Source: Thermoanaerobaculia bacterium
Lineage (GTDB): Bacteria > Acidobacteriota > Thermoanaerobaculia > Multivoradales > J023
DNA length: 64,000 nt
Assembly: GCA_030431255.1 (NCBI GenBank)
Contig: JAUIJL010000001.1
Coordinates: 310,001-374,000, forward strand
Direction: 5' to 3'
Shown piece by piece: positions 37,365 to 46,513 of this stretch. A program made the translations under genes and the position numbers. Under the pieces are notes generated by a model. The model was not told where the DNA came from, searched no databases, and saw nothing but the letters and a program-made list of their open reading frames with translations. The first letter of the stretch is position 1. Every line of letters begins with the position of its first letter.

Positions 37365-39355
37365 GGGCTTTCTTGCCAAATCACGTCGCCTCCGCGGTTG
37401 ATCAGCACGAGCAGCGCGTGGGGTGGCCGCTCGTGATCGGAAGCAATTCCAGGCGACAGCGTCTCTTCTGGCTCGGTAAGTCTGAGCATGGCATCTGCTT
37501 CTTCCGGCCCCACCGTGATGCGGAATCGGGTGCCTCGACCCAGCCGGTCGACGAGCGCTTTGTGCAGGGCTCGCAGAGAAGCGTCCGAGCCGAAAGCCGG
37601 CACGTGAAGGCTCTTTACCTCCGCGAGCGAGAGGTGAGCTTTGGCTCCTGAGCTGCCCCGTACCGGATCGCGCAGCGGTAAGTCGACCATTCCGGTTCGT
37701 GGAGGGGCCTCGTCGCGGTTGTCGGGCAACGGAGAGCCGGCCTCAGGGCTTTTGGTTTCGGAAATCGGAACCGAGCTCCGCGATTCGGTTGAGGTGGGTC
37801 GTTTCGATGGGGTGGTCGGCACCATAAGACCCCGGTCGACGGTCAGCAGGATCGCTCCAATCGCAGCAATGGCGGGCAACATCCAGCGTATCCGCGTTCG
37901 CCATCGGTGCCAGGTTGATGTCCGGGGCCGGTGCCAGGTTGATGTCAGGCGCCGGTGCCAGGTTGATGTCAGGCGCCAGGTTGATGTCCGGGGCCGGTGC
38001 CAGGTTGATGTCAGGCGCCATCGGTGCCAGGTGAATGTGAAAGCACGGATCGGGTTTGTTTCTCGATAGCGAATCTCGAGCACCTTGGCTCCGGGTCGTC
38101 GAAGGGAGGGGCGCTCGATGAACGAAATCACTTGGCCGTCGGGCAGCTCCGTCTCGACTCGCGATCTATCGCGGCCGTCGCTTTCGGCATCCTCCGGGCT
38201 GGACCAAGTCGGCAAATAGGTGGCGAGCCGTAGGGTGTGGTGTTGGTGCTCGCCATGAACCTCGACCACCCCGGCGTCCGCCGGTAGCTCGAACCGCGCT
38301 CGGGTGGCGGCCGGCAAAGGGATGGTGCCGACTTCTGTGCCGTCGACGACAATCGCGAGCTTGCCGAGCTTCCAAGCGGCGCGTCGCTCGTCCCGAAGCC
38401 GCAGCTCATCTTGCATCTGTCGACGCTCGGGGCCGGTGAGCGGCGTGGTGAATCGGCGACCTTCCTCGGGATCCCGGTCGTCCTCATCCGATGTCGAATC
38501 CGCAAAGAAGATCGGCACGGCGAGTTGGTTGTCCGGTGTGTCCAGCCCCAAGGCGCCGGTGAGGCCGGCGAAACAAGGGGGGTGTAGAAGGATGTGCATG
38601 CGAAGCAGCTCGTGCTGGTGCTCGTGCTCGGGGGCCGAGCCGCGACTCCGGAGCTCGGGCAGCTCATGGCGGCTGGGGTCGAAATCCTTGGGCAACCGGC
38701 AAGAAGTTTCCCAAGGGGTGAGCATGCGGAGGGTTTCGCCCACACATCGAATCAGGGCCTCCGTGGTGGGACGGGTTTCGAAGAGTTTTTCACCGTAGGT
38801 GCCGGTTTGCAGCCTCAACGCGGATCCGAAACGAGAGATCACCTCGTCGATCAGGATCTTCTTGCGCGCTCGCAGATAGTCGGTTCCGCGAAATTGCTCC
38901 ACGTCTTGAATCAGCACGTCGTAGACCTTTGTGGCTTCTTCGGTGCTGTAGCGATGGAGCAGGCGGCCGATCGCAATACAGACATGGAATGCGTTGCGCG
39001 GCAATGTGATCCGAACCAAGTGCTCGATGAAGCGCACGATCCTATCCTCGTCCGTCAGCCGAGCCTTACCCGGTTGCCGTTCTTGCTCGAGCTCCCGGAG
39101 CTCGGATTCCCGATAGATCAAATATTGCAGCAACGCGGCCTGACCCAGCATCACCTTATCCCGCCGTGGACGCCGCCGACCACGTCCGAGCAATCGGTAG
39201 GAGCGTCGTTTGACCTGCCGTAACGCCGCGGTCTCCCAGCGATCCATGGCCTCGATCGCAATCTCACGGGCCAAGCATCGATCCCGATGGATGAAATATC
39301 CCAGCTCGAAAGCTTTTTCCCAAAGATCTCTGGTCCGCTCCATATCCTTTCCCAT
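37283..39355 (-). CDS. Single-pass membrane protein of unknown function with in-frame REP-derived linker
   Basis: I do not recognise this ~690-residue protein. The N-terminal ~200 residues are highly basic and helical (MERTRDLWEKAFELGYFIHRDRCLAREIA...). A beta-rich middle carries DGTEVGTIPLPAATRARFELPADAG and HGEHQHHTLRLATYLP. A single membrane helix (WMLPAIAAIGAILLTV) lies near 495-510. The tail contains AKAHLSLAEVKSLHVPAFGSD..., reminiscent of LptE/DUF4136-like lipoproteins. The linker just before the helix is written in a repeat family (37906-38038). The start is uncertain: ATG 39355 has GGGGAA upstream, and an in-frame ATG lies at 39406. Its 3' end overlaps the CHAT gene by 82 bases. Confidence 0.55.
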   Translation of the reverse strand: MGKDMERTRDLWEKAFELGYFIHRDRCLAREIAIEAMDRWETAALRQVKRRSYRLLGRGRRRPRRDKVMLGQAALLQYLIYRESELRELEQERQPGKARLTDEDRIVRFIEHLVRITLPRNAFHVCIAIGRLLHRYSTEEATKVYDVLIQDVEQFRGTDYLRARKKILIDEVISRFGSALRLQTGTYGEKLFETRPTTEALIRCVGETLRMLTPWETSCRLPKDFDPSRHELPELRSRGSAPEHEHQHELLRMHILLHPPCFAGLTGALGLDTPDNQLAVPIFFADSTSDEDDRDPEEGRRFTTPLTGPERRQMQDELRLRDERRAAWKLGKLAIVVDGTEVGTIPLPAATRARFELPADAGVVEVHGEHQHHTLRLATYLPTWSSPEDAESDGRDRSRVETELPDGQVISFIERPSLRRPGAKVLEIRYRETNPIRAFTFTWHRWRLTSTWHRPRTSTWRLTSTWHRRLTSTWHRPRTSTWHRWRTRIRWMLPAIAAIGAILLTVDRGLMVPTTPSKRPTSTESRSSVPISETKSPEAGSPLPDNRDEAPPRTGMVDLPLRDPVRGSSGAKAHLSLAEVKSLHVPAFGSDASLRALHKALVDRLGRGTRFRITVGPEEADAMLRLTEPEETLSPGIASDHERPPHALLVLINRGGDVIWQESPYSPGEGVEARARRVAESLIAGARQSP
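37906..38038. repeat. Six in-frame REP-like repeats inside a coding gene
   Basis: Copies of GGTGCCAGGTTGATGT start at 37906, 37930, 37954, 37972 (first bases GGCGCC), 37996 and 38023 (diverged GGTGCCAGGTGAATGT). The steps are 24, 24, 18, 24 and 27 bases, all multiples of three, so the reading frame is kept. On the coding strand each reads as TSTWHR. Confidence 0.85.
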
Positions 39356-39496
39356 TGCATTCCCCAGGTAGGCGGGGTCATCGCATCGTCCGAGCCGCTG
39401 TTGCATCCCACCGGCGAGGGCCTTTCACCGGCTAGGGGCTCCGACTTCAACACTTCAACATCTGTGGCCAGTATGCATCGAAATCATCGGACAAGC

Positions 39497-39525
39497 GTGT
39501 GAACTTCCGAATCGAAAATTCACAC
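39497..39525. promoter_or_regulatory. Inverted repeat in the divergent gap before the LRR gene
   Basis: GTGTGAA (39497-39503) and TTCACAC (39519-39525) form perfect 7-base arms around 15 bases, within the ~296-base gap 39356-39651. It lies 127 bases before the LRR gene start, a possible operator. The gap holds no gene I can support. GGAGAGCG precedes the ATG at 39652. Confidence 0.3.
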
Positions 39526-39651
39526 ACCCGCTCGGTGCAGAGTCCTTCAAGCTCGGATGGAGAACCGCAAGACATAGCGCACAGCTTGAATCCCACAGCT
39601 TAGATCCCTTTGAGTTGAGAAAAGGGACGCTTCAAAGAAAAGGAGAGCGTC

Positions 39652-42600
39652 ATGGCGAGAGCGGCATCGACCCGAGCAAAAGGTTTTCTTCTTTCGATGT
39701 TTATTTTAACTCTCTTCTTGGCGGCCCCGACTTGGGCGGAGACGAGCTCGAAGGCCGAAGCGAATAGCTTTTGTTTCAGTGTGTTTCAGATCCCCTTTGC
39801 CCAATGCCAGGCCCTGGAGGCGCTCTACAACGCGACGGGTGGGCCGAGCTGGACCCAGAATTCGGGCTGGCTCGCCGACTTCGAGCCTTGTGGCTGGCAT
39901 GGCGTCAGCTGCGCGGGATCAAATGTGGCTTCGCTTTCTTTGGCCGACAACAAATTGGTGGGCACGATTCCCTCGGAAATCGGCGGCTTAACCTCGCTTT
40001 CGACCATCGATCTTTCTGAGAATTCGTTGAGCGGCTCTTTGCCCGCCACTTTCGGCGATCTCGATAATTTGGTGGCCCTGGATTTCTCTTTCAATGAGCT
40101 CAGTGATCTGGGCAGTGGCTTCAGCGGATTGGACGCGGTGCTCAGCGTCAAGATCAACGACAATGCGCTGACCGCCCTGCCCGCGGATTTCGATGCCCTC
40201 ACCACGCTGCAGCTCGCTTTCTTCAACCGCAACGCGCTGGAGGCGCTACCGGACCTCAGCGGCCTCAGCAACTTATCGACGCTGTCGGTCTCGGGTAATC
40301 TCCTGGAGGCCCTACCCGCCGGCACGTGCAGCCTTCCCGCCTTGACCGTGCTTGAAATCGGTTACAACAAAATTGTGCTTTCTCCGTCGGATCCCTGTTG
40401 GCCTCTGCTCGACGCTGGGGATATCCAAACCCAAACCGTGGCGCCGGTGATCGAGGATGCGTATGCCCATCCGGATCGACCGTTCGACGACGCCGTGATC
40501 GAGTGGACACCGATCGACTATTCGCAGGAAGGCGGTGGTTATCGCATTTATATGTCGCAGACGGAGAACGGCCCATACCAGCTGATCGGTCAGGTCGAGG
40601 ATAAGAGCGTGTCGACGTTCACGGCCAAAAACCTGAGCTCGGGGGAGCGCTATTTCTTCGCCATAGAAACCTACACCGATCCCCATGGGCTGAATCCGAA
40701 TGCTCTGGTCAGCGACCGGACCACCCCCTTTCCGTTGGGCAATTCCGCCCTGCCCGCGGCCGCCAGGACCCCGTGCCTGGCACATATCAACCAAATCGGC
40801 GCGGCTACCGGCAAAGCCCGGGCCCTTGAGACCGTCTATTTCCACGGCGTGGTCGGCGAGCTCGGTCATATCGCCGAACCGAGCTCCTATCATTGGACCT
40901 ATACGGCGGCCGATGACCAATGCGACCCGAAGAGCGGCTCGACTCCCGTCGATTTGTCGATGTCGCGCTCGTTTGCCACCAACGCCATTCCCGAGGGGCA
41001 TTGGCGAATCGACTTCATGGCCAGCGAAGACCCGCCACCGGCGGTTTGCATTCCCGACTTTCAATGCTTGACGATCCTTCCCGACCGCAGCCTTACGGAT
41101 CTCGAGATTCTGGCTTCGGAGGTGGAGATCACCCAGCCTGGGCCGCCATTTCAGCCGATCATCGGCCAGATCTCGACCCATACAAACGTCGCGATTCGGT
41201 TCACTGTCCACAATCGGAGCGCCATCAGCGAGCAAACTGAGGTGCGGGTGGAGGCCTGGGAGGGAGATCCCGACGATGGTGGCACGTTCATCGACAGGGT
41301 GGATATTCCGCAGATCGGTCCCCAAAGCCAAGTGATGGAGTCCATACCTTGGAATGTCGGTACCCAGGAGGGTTTCCGGGTGGTGACCCTGCGGACGGTC
41401 TATCGAGCCAACGTCGATGAGCAACATCCGGATTATCTCGATCCCTTGCATCCGGACTATCCACCGTATCCGGAGGCCGACACCGGTAATAACGAGGCCA
41501 CGACCCACGTGCTGGTGGGCACCCCGATCCTGGGCAATTTCGATATCGACGTGGATTGTGCCTTCGATCTTTCCGGCAACATCCTCGGTCAGCATTGGGC
41601 CGGGACTCCCACCCCCTTGTTCGGTGATGGGCATTATGCCTTCGGCAACCGTTTGCCGGTGATGGGGGCGGAGGTGGAGATTGTGATCTCGGATCCGGCT
41701 AATTCCAATCAGATCGTGCTCAGCCAACAGGGCCGGACCATCGCGCCCTACGGCACGTTCCGAGAGCTGGTGACGATTCCCGATGCGGGAACCTACGATG
41801 TAGTTGTACGCATCGACGACAACAACTTGATCGGTGAGCATCGCTTCCAGGTCACGGTCGTCGATCCACCGCCGTGGCCCAACCTCCACTTCGATCAACA
41901 CCCCTACTATTGCGCTCGCAATGCCATCACCTTTGAAGGGCCGCTAGTGTGGAATGAGGGCTGCCACTACTACACCGTGCAAGACGCCGAGGTCGACATT
42001 CGCGCGCTGCTCCACAACACGGGGTTTGCCGACGCCACTCAATATGAGGTCGAGGTTTGGGAAGGCCCTGTGGGCTCCGGAACCCTGCTCACCACCCATC
42101 CGTCCCCAGGTGTTCTGCCGGTCGGTGATGACATCTCTCTACAGATCCCTTGGCCGGCGATGCCTGCCGGCAATGAGGTAGGCTTTGTGCCTAACACGAT
42201 TACCTCATACAACATCTGCCTGGATGCGGATTTGATCCTGCCCATGGACGAGCTGACCCTGCTCGACAACCAAGTGTGTCGACGGCTGCATGTGTTGAAG
42301 AGGGCGCCGGACTTACACCCGACGAATATCCACTTCGGTCCTTGGCCGGTGCTGAACCCGACCCAAGCCGGTCCATTGGAATCCCTTGAGATCCATGCCG
42401 ACGTGATCAACATGACGCCGATTTCACTCAACGAGGGGTGTACGATGCCCCCTTGTGCCTTTGAGGTGACGTACTACAGCGGCCAGCCCGGTGCCGGAGG
42501 CACCTTGACTCTCGGTACTCAGATTTACACCCCAACCCCCAGTGAGTTGATGAACCGCGGAGATCGGATCAGCCTGCCGACGTTTATCTGGACACCGGAG

Positions 42601-45600
42601 GCCGCGGACGGGGCCGTGCACGGTTGGCAACCCATTTGGATCGTGGTCGACACCTTGGACCCCGATCCGAGCGATATGGTCGCGGGTGAGGTCGACGAGG
42701 CGCGAGAGCACAACAACGGGAATTGGAGCTGGATTTGCATCTACAAACCCGCCGCATCCTTCATCCGCGCCCATGCCCTCAACGCGACGAAATACGGGCT
42801 GCGCATCGGCGATACCATCGACTTGTGGCCCCATGTGCGCAACAAAGGGGAGCTCGATCACCTCACCGATGTCGATATCGACCTTTTCCTCGGTCATCCC
42901 GATGTTTCGGGCTCGGTGCCGATTGGCAGCTGCATGGTGCCTTCGATCATCCCTGGGCGAGGCGCTGTCGCGGGATGTATGACTGGGGTACCCTGGACCG
43001 CGGGCAATACCCCGGGCACGGTTTACGTCTACGCACGGATCCAAAGCACCTTGGAAACCTGGGCTCGCCGCTTGGACATCTATGCGGATCCACCGCCGGA
43101 CCTACAGATTTTCTCCCAGGACATCCTCCTGCCGGCCATGCCGCCGATGCTGAACACGAGCATCGATTTGAAAGCGGATATCCGCAACGTCAGTGAGGAA
43201 ACCGACGCCAACGGTTTTATCGTGCGTTTCTTTTCCGACAGCCCGGCGGGCACCACCGAGCTCGGATCCGTTCCCGTGCTCAATCTAGCCCACACGCCGT
43301 CGGGAGGCCCCCCGACTTCCATGCAGGTCATGGGTCCGTCGATGATGATCACCCAGCCCTATTACGCCTTTCGGGTGGAGATCGAGCCCAATCCCCTTGA
43401 GGGGGACGGCAATTTCGACGACAACGCAGCCACCACATCCTTGGCGGAGGTCAATTTGGGTCCCCAAGCCGGGTTTTATTACCCCCTCGAATTGCAATGG
43501 GATCCTGTACGCAACTTCTCGAGCAACAACCACGACGGCTCGGCCCAAGGCGGTGTCGCCAACTTCTGCGGCAAGCCGGCCTATGAGCATGGGAACGATC
43601 CGAATTTGAATACCTGCTTGTTCGGCCAATTCGACGGTGTCGACGACCGAATCGTGGTGCCCAGCACTCCGGATTTAGACTTCACCGACGAGCTGACGGT
43701 CATGGCTTGGGCACGGCCGACGCCAGACACCCTGCCGCAGGCCGGCGATGTGCTCGCCCGCGGAGATCGAGATATGTCCGGGGTGTTGCAACACGGCTTT
43801 GCCTTGGGCATCACGGACGGTCTGCCGCAGAGGCAGTGGGAATTCACGGTAGTGACTATGAACGGACGTTGCTCGGTCATGGGTAGCCCTATTGTCCCCC
43901 TCCTAGAGTGGGAATCCGTGGCCGCCACCTACGATGGATCAGACCTGAAGCTCTATGTGGATGGCGCTCTGGTGTCGACCCAGGGCTGCATGGGCAACAT
44001 CGATTGGGGCTCCAGCAGCTTCGATTTCGAAATCAGCCCCGCGGCCCGTCCCTTCCGGGGTTTGATCGACGAGGTTCGGCTCTTCGACGAGGTTCTGGAT
44101 CAACCCACAATCGATTCGACCCGTAGGCTGACCCGAACCTGCAATTGCGATTTGGTGGCCCCGATCGCCCGCAATCTCACCACCATGACGAATTACCAAG
44201 TGGATCCCAGCCTCGCCCCCGCGGACGAGCCTTTCCATCCGATTCAACGGGCGATCAACGAGGCCAATCCGGGGGATACCGTGGCCGTGCGCTGTGGCAA
44301 TCGCGAGGTTCCCGGTCCGACGAGCTTAAAAAGCGGCGTGCAGGTGATCGGTGGCTATGACCCGACGTGGGTGCGCACCAATTGTTCGTCGGATCGGACC
44401 ACCATCGACGGCTCTCTGGGCAGCTTCCGTTGCTTCGAGGCGAACGGCGTGGATGCCACGGCGTTGCTGGAGGAGATGGTGATCACGGGTTGCGAGAGCG
44501 CGACCTGTGGCGGAGGCTTCTACGGGATCAACACCGCCATGACCCTGAATAGGATCATCTTCGAAGACAACCGCGCCGATATGGGGGGTGGGGCGTGCTT
44601 CATCAATCCGGTTCACGCAAAGATCGAGAATTCGACCCTTCGAGACAACCATGTCGGTACCAGCGGCGGTGGATTATATGTTTTCGAGGGCGCGATGAAG
44701 GTCGTGGATGTGGATTTCGCCGGCAACACGTCCGGTATAGACGGCGGAGGCCTCTCCACCGACGGCTCGGCCCCCGTGTTGGGGCTGTACAATACGGTGT
44801 TCTTCGACAACTGGGCGAATCGTGGTGGCGCTGCCTTCCTGAGCGACGGCACCGTCTTGACGCTCTTCAACTCCCTGATGGTCCAAAACGACGCCGATAC
44901 CGGTGCCGGTGTCCGGTCCTACATGTTCTGTGGCACGCTCGATATCGACAACGCCACCGTGGCCGACAACAGCAACATCTCCCCGAGCTCGCCGATCGTC
45001 GATCTCGGAATGTCCTGCGCGGCCATGCCGACGGCGATCCTTGCCCAACTGGAGAACAGCATCATGCATCACAGCTCTCAGGATGAGATGTCTCCCTCCC
45101 ATTGGAAGCGCACATATTCCAACTTTAAGGGGGCGGTCACGGCGTCGGGCAATTTCGATGAGACTCCGACTTTCGTCGATGACTATTATCTTCCGCCTTC
45201 GAGCAACGATCCAGAGGACAACGTCGACGACGGATCCACGACCGCCATGGACGCGGGTCTAAGCGAAGAGCAGGGCTATCGGACGGTGTTCGTTGCCAAC
45301 TTGACCGATGGAGACCTAGATCAGGTGGATCTAGGTTTCCACCATCGGTTGCCCTTCACCTCCAATCAGCTCAAGAGGATCGGCCCGTCTTGGGTGGCGA
45401 GGTACCACCTGGATGAGCAGAGTTGGCGGCTTACGGGCGAGGTTCGAGACTCGAGCGGCCTCCACCACCACGGCCGGAAGGACGGTGCGGCTCATCATGC
45501 CCTGACGGATCCGGCATCGGGTACGTCCGGTCTCGGAAGCTGTGGCTACGGTTCCTTCAGCGCCGGTGATGGGATTCTGGTTCCTTGGGATCGAGACCTG

Positions 45601-46095
45601 GAAGTCGATGGTGATTTCACCGTCGCGGCTTGGGTTCGTCTGGCGCCCCCGATCGGCACGTCGATGTCGATCTTGCGGCACGGCAACGGTTTATACGGAT
45701 GGGAGCTGGCCTTCGACGGTGCAATTTGGCAAGCCACCTCGTATACAGGCTCGGCCGCCGAAACCGTCTTCGGCACCCAGGCCGTGCAGGCCGATCGGTG
45801 GTACCACGTCGCCATGGTGATGCGTGCCGGTACCTTGGAGCTCTACGTGGATGGAGCCTTCGACACGAGCATTCCAGCGGGCGGTACCGCCTGGGATCCC
45901 TTGGGCCCTGCGGATCTGCGCATCGCCGATAGCTCCTTTGCCGGTGATCTCGACGAAATCGAGATCCATGACGAGGCCCTGGGTCCGGCGGACATCTTGG
46001 CCCTGACGACAGCGAGCAAAGTGTGTAACTCACCGCTTTTCGCGGATGGTTTCGAAAGCGGCTCCAGCCAATACTGGAGCTACGAGGTCCAATAA
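39652..46095 (+). CDS. Giant secreted LRR/Fn3/CARDB/LamG/beta-helix protein
   Basis: A signal peptide (FLLSMFILTLFLAAPTWAE) opens this 2147-residue exoprotein. An LRR block at ~45-235 begins with a plant-like capping motif (CQALEALYNATGGPSW...GVSC) and repeats L-x-L-x-x-N. A Fn3-like unit follows (YRIYMSQTENGPYQLIG), then CARDB/adhesion-like beta modules to ~1280. A LamG domain comes next (FGQFDGVDDRIVVPSTPDLDF, MAWARPTP), then a right-handed beta-helix with Pbl-like turns (GGGLYVFEGAMKVVDVDFAGN). A second LamG unit (AAWVRLAPPIG, YHVAMVMRAGTLELYVDG) precedes the C-terminal LFADGFESGSSQYWSYEV. It is probably a surface or secreted adhesin/binding protein; no catalytic site is evident. Confidence 0.8.
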   Translation: MARAASTRAKGFLLSMFILTLFLAAPTWAETSSKAEANSFCFSVFQIPFAQCQALEALYNATGGPSWTQNSGWLADFEPCGWHGVSCAGSNVASLSLADNKLVGTIPSEIGGLTSLSTIDLSENSLSGSLPATFGDLDNLVALDFSFNELSDLGSGFSGLDAVLSVKINDNALTALPADFDALTTLQLAFFNRNALEALPDLSGLSNLSTLSVSGNLLEALPAGTCSLPALTVLEIGYNKIVLSPSDPCWPLLDAGDIQTQTVAPVIEDAYAHPDRPFDDAVIEWTPIDYSQEGGGYRIYMSQTENGPYQLIGQVEDKSVSTFTAKNLSSGERYFFAIETYTDPHGLNPNALVSDRTTPFPLGNSALPAAARTPCLAHINQIGAATGKARALETVYFHGVVGELGHIAEPSSYHWTYTAADDQCDPKSGSTPVDLSMSRSFATNAIPEGHWRIDFMASEDPPPAVCIPDFQCLTILPDRSLTDLEILASEVEITQPGPPFQPIIGQISTHTNVAIRFTVHNRSAISEQTEVRVEAWEGDPDDGGTFIDRVDIPQIGPQSQVMESIPWNVGTQEGFRVVTLRTVYRANVDEQHPDYLDPLHPDYPPYPEADTGNNEATTHVLVGTPILGNFDIDVDCAFDLSGNILGQHWAGTPTPLFGDGHYAFGNRLPVMGAEVEIVISDPANSNQIVLSQQGRTIAPYGTFRELVTIPDAGTYDVVVRIDDNNLIGEHRFQVTVVDPPPWPNLHFDQHPYYCARNAITFEGPLVWNEGCHYYTVQDAEVDIRALLHNTGFADATQYEVEVWEGPVGSGTLLTTHPSPGVLPVGDDISLQIPWPAMPAGNEVGFVPNTITSYNICLDADLILPMDELTLLDNQVCRRLHVLKRAPDLHPTNIHFGPWPVLNPTQAGPLESLEIHADVINMTPISLNEGCTMPPCAFEVTYYSGQPGAGGTLTLGTQIYTPTPSELMNRGDRISLPTFIWTPEAADGAVHGWQPIWIVVDTLDPDPSDMVAGEVDEAREHNNGNWSWICIYKPAASFIRAHALNATKYGLRIGDTIDLWPHVRNKGELDHLTDVDIDLFLGHPDVSGSVPIGSCMVPSIIPGRGAVAGCMTGVPWTAGNTPGTVYVYARIQSTLETWARRLDIYADPPPDLQIFSQDILLPAMPPMLNTSIDLKADIRNVSEETDANGFIVRFFSDSPAGTTELGSVPVLNLAHTPSGGPPTSMQVMGPSMMITQPYYAFRVEIEPNPLEGDGNFDDNAATTSLAEVNLGPQAGFYYPLELQWDPVRNFSSNNHDGSAQGGVANFCGKPAYEHGNDPNLNTCLFGQFDGVDDRIVVPSTPDLDFTDELTVMAWARPTPDTLPQAGDVLARGDRDMSGVLQHGFALGITDGLPQRQWEFTVVTMNGRCSVMGSPIVPLLEWESVAATYDGSDLKLYVDGALVSTQGCMGNIDWGSSSFDFEISPAARPFRGLIDEVRLFDEVLDQPTIDSTRRLTRTCNCDLVAPIARNLTTMTNYQVDPSLAPADEPFHPIQRAINEANPGDTVAVRCGNREVPGPTSLKSGVQVIGGYDPTWVRTNCSSDRTTIDGSLGSFRCFEANGVDATALLEEMVITGCESATCGGGFYGINTAMTLNRIIFEDNRADMGGGACFINPVHAKIENSTLRDNHVGTSGGGLYVFEGAMKVVDVDFAGNTSGIDGGGLSTDGSAPVLGLYNTVFFDNWANRGGAAFLSDGTVLTLFNSLMVQNDADTGAGVRSYMFCGTLDIDNATVADNSNISPSSPIVDLGMSCAAMPTAILAQLENSIMHHSSQDEMSPSHWKRTYSNFKGAVTASGNFDETPTFVDDYYLPPSSNDPEDNVDDGSTTAMDAGLSEEQGYRTVFVANLTDGDLDQVDLGFHHRLPFTSNQLKRIGPSWVARYHLDEQSWRLTGEVRDSSGLHHHGRKDGAAHHALTDPASGTSGLGSCGYGSFSAGDGILVPWDRDLEVDGDFTVAAWVRLAPPIGTSMSILRHGNGLYGWELAFDGAIWQATSYTGSAAETVFGTQAVQADRWYHVAMVMRAGTLELYVDGAFDTSIPAGGTAWDPLGPADLRIADSSFAGDLDEIEIHDEALGPADILALTTASKVCNSPLFADGFESGSSQYWSYEVQ

Positions 46096-46106
46096 TGACA
46101 AAAGCA

Positions 46107-46140
46107 AAGCGGGCGCGCCTCGTTGAGGGCGCGCCCGCTT
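46107..46140. terminator. Bidirectional hairpin terminator
   Basis: Perfect 13-base arms AAGCGGGCGCGCC (46107-46119) and GGCGCGCCCGCTT (46128-46140) with an 8-base loop, 11 bases past the LRR gene stop. It would also serve the minus-strand peptide genes, whose last stop is at 46168. Confidence 0.75.
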
Positions 46141-46167
46141 GGTTGCAGCTATTTAGAAGCGATCCGA

Positions 46168-46269
46168 TTATCCGCCGCCGCCGTCATCCTGGTCAGGATT
46201 TGGGAGGATAGGACAGGCGGGGCAGGGAACGTCCGCCGGCCCGGCCTTTAGATGGGTTTCTACGTTCAT
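46168..46269 (-). CDS. Tandem micro-gene, third in transcription order: 33-residue CPxC/Gly-tail peptide
   Basis: A short frame with an AGGAG Shine-Dalgarno 9 bases before ATG 46269. It encodes MNVETHLKAGP, then ADVPCPACP, ILPNPDQDD and a GGGG tail. It matches the two upstream paralogs over residues 1-20 except for three positions (12, 14, 18), while the codons for His6, Leu7, Lys8 and Gly10 vary between copies with no change in residue. That pattern argues for selection on the peptide. The CPxC pair could bind a metal or be modified. I do not recognise the family; a ribosomally made, modified peptide is one possibility, but no modification enzyme is next to it. Confidence 0.7.
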   Translation of the reverse strand: MNVETHLKAGPADVPCPACPILPNPDQDDGGGG

Positions 46270-46295
46270 GATGGAATCTCCTGAAGTGGTGGCGA

Positions 46296-46505
46296 GCCCG
46301 AGAATGGTTCCCGGGCGGGCCTTGGGTCAGCCGCCGCCGCCGCCGCTGCCGCCGCTGCCGCCGCTGCCGCCGTCATTGTCCGGGTTCTTGACCAAGGGGC
46401 AGCTCGGGCAGGGAATATCCTCGGGTCCGGCTTTCAAGTGGGTTTCTACGTTCATGATGGTGCCTCCTGAGGTGGTGGAACGCCCCGGGAATGGCTTCCC
46501 GGGCG
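46296..46505 (-). promoter_or_regulatory. Conserved hairpins between the micro-genes
   Basis: Each gap between micro-genes carries a related stem: 46481-46505 (CGCCCCGGGAA / TTCCCGGGCG, one bulge) and 46296-46316 (GCCCGAGAA / TTCCCGGGC, one mismatch). The gaps are 58 and 57 bases and also share the sequence around the Shine-Dalgarno, showing the unit of duplication is gene plus hairpin. They may protect mRNA ends or set the ratio of the peptides. Confidence 0.5.
46327..46455 (-). CDS. Tandem micro-gene, second in transcription order: 42-residue CPxC/Gly-Ser-tail peptide
   Basis: AGGAGG lies 9 bases before ATG 46455. Residues 1-20 are identical to the peptide encoded at 46514-46615 and carry Cys16-Pro-Ser-Cys19. 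The rest reads LVKNPDND followed by an expanded Gly/Ser tail made of GGS units ending in five glycines, written as GGC/AGC codons, so its length may vary by slippage. Same spacing and same flanking sequence as its neighbours. Probably part of a single transcript with the other two. Confidence 0.75.
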   Translation of the reverse strand: MNVETHLKAGPEDIPCPSCPLVKNPDNDGGSGGSGGSGGGGG

Positions 46506-46513
46506 TGCTTGGG

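Noticed and set aside
37906-38038. CRISPR array
   Set aside because: The repeats are only 16 bases, spacers are 2-11 bases and all steps are multiples of three inside a coding frame; no cas gene is near.
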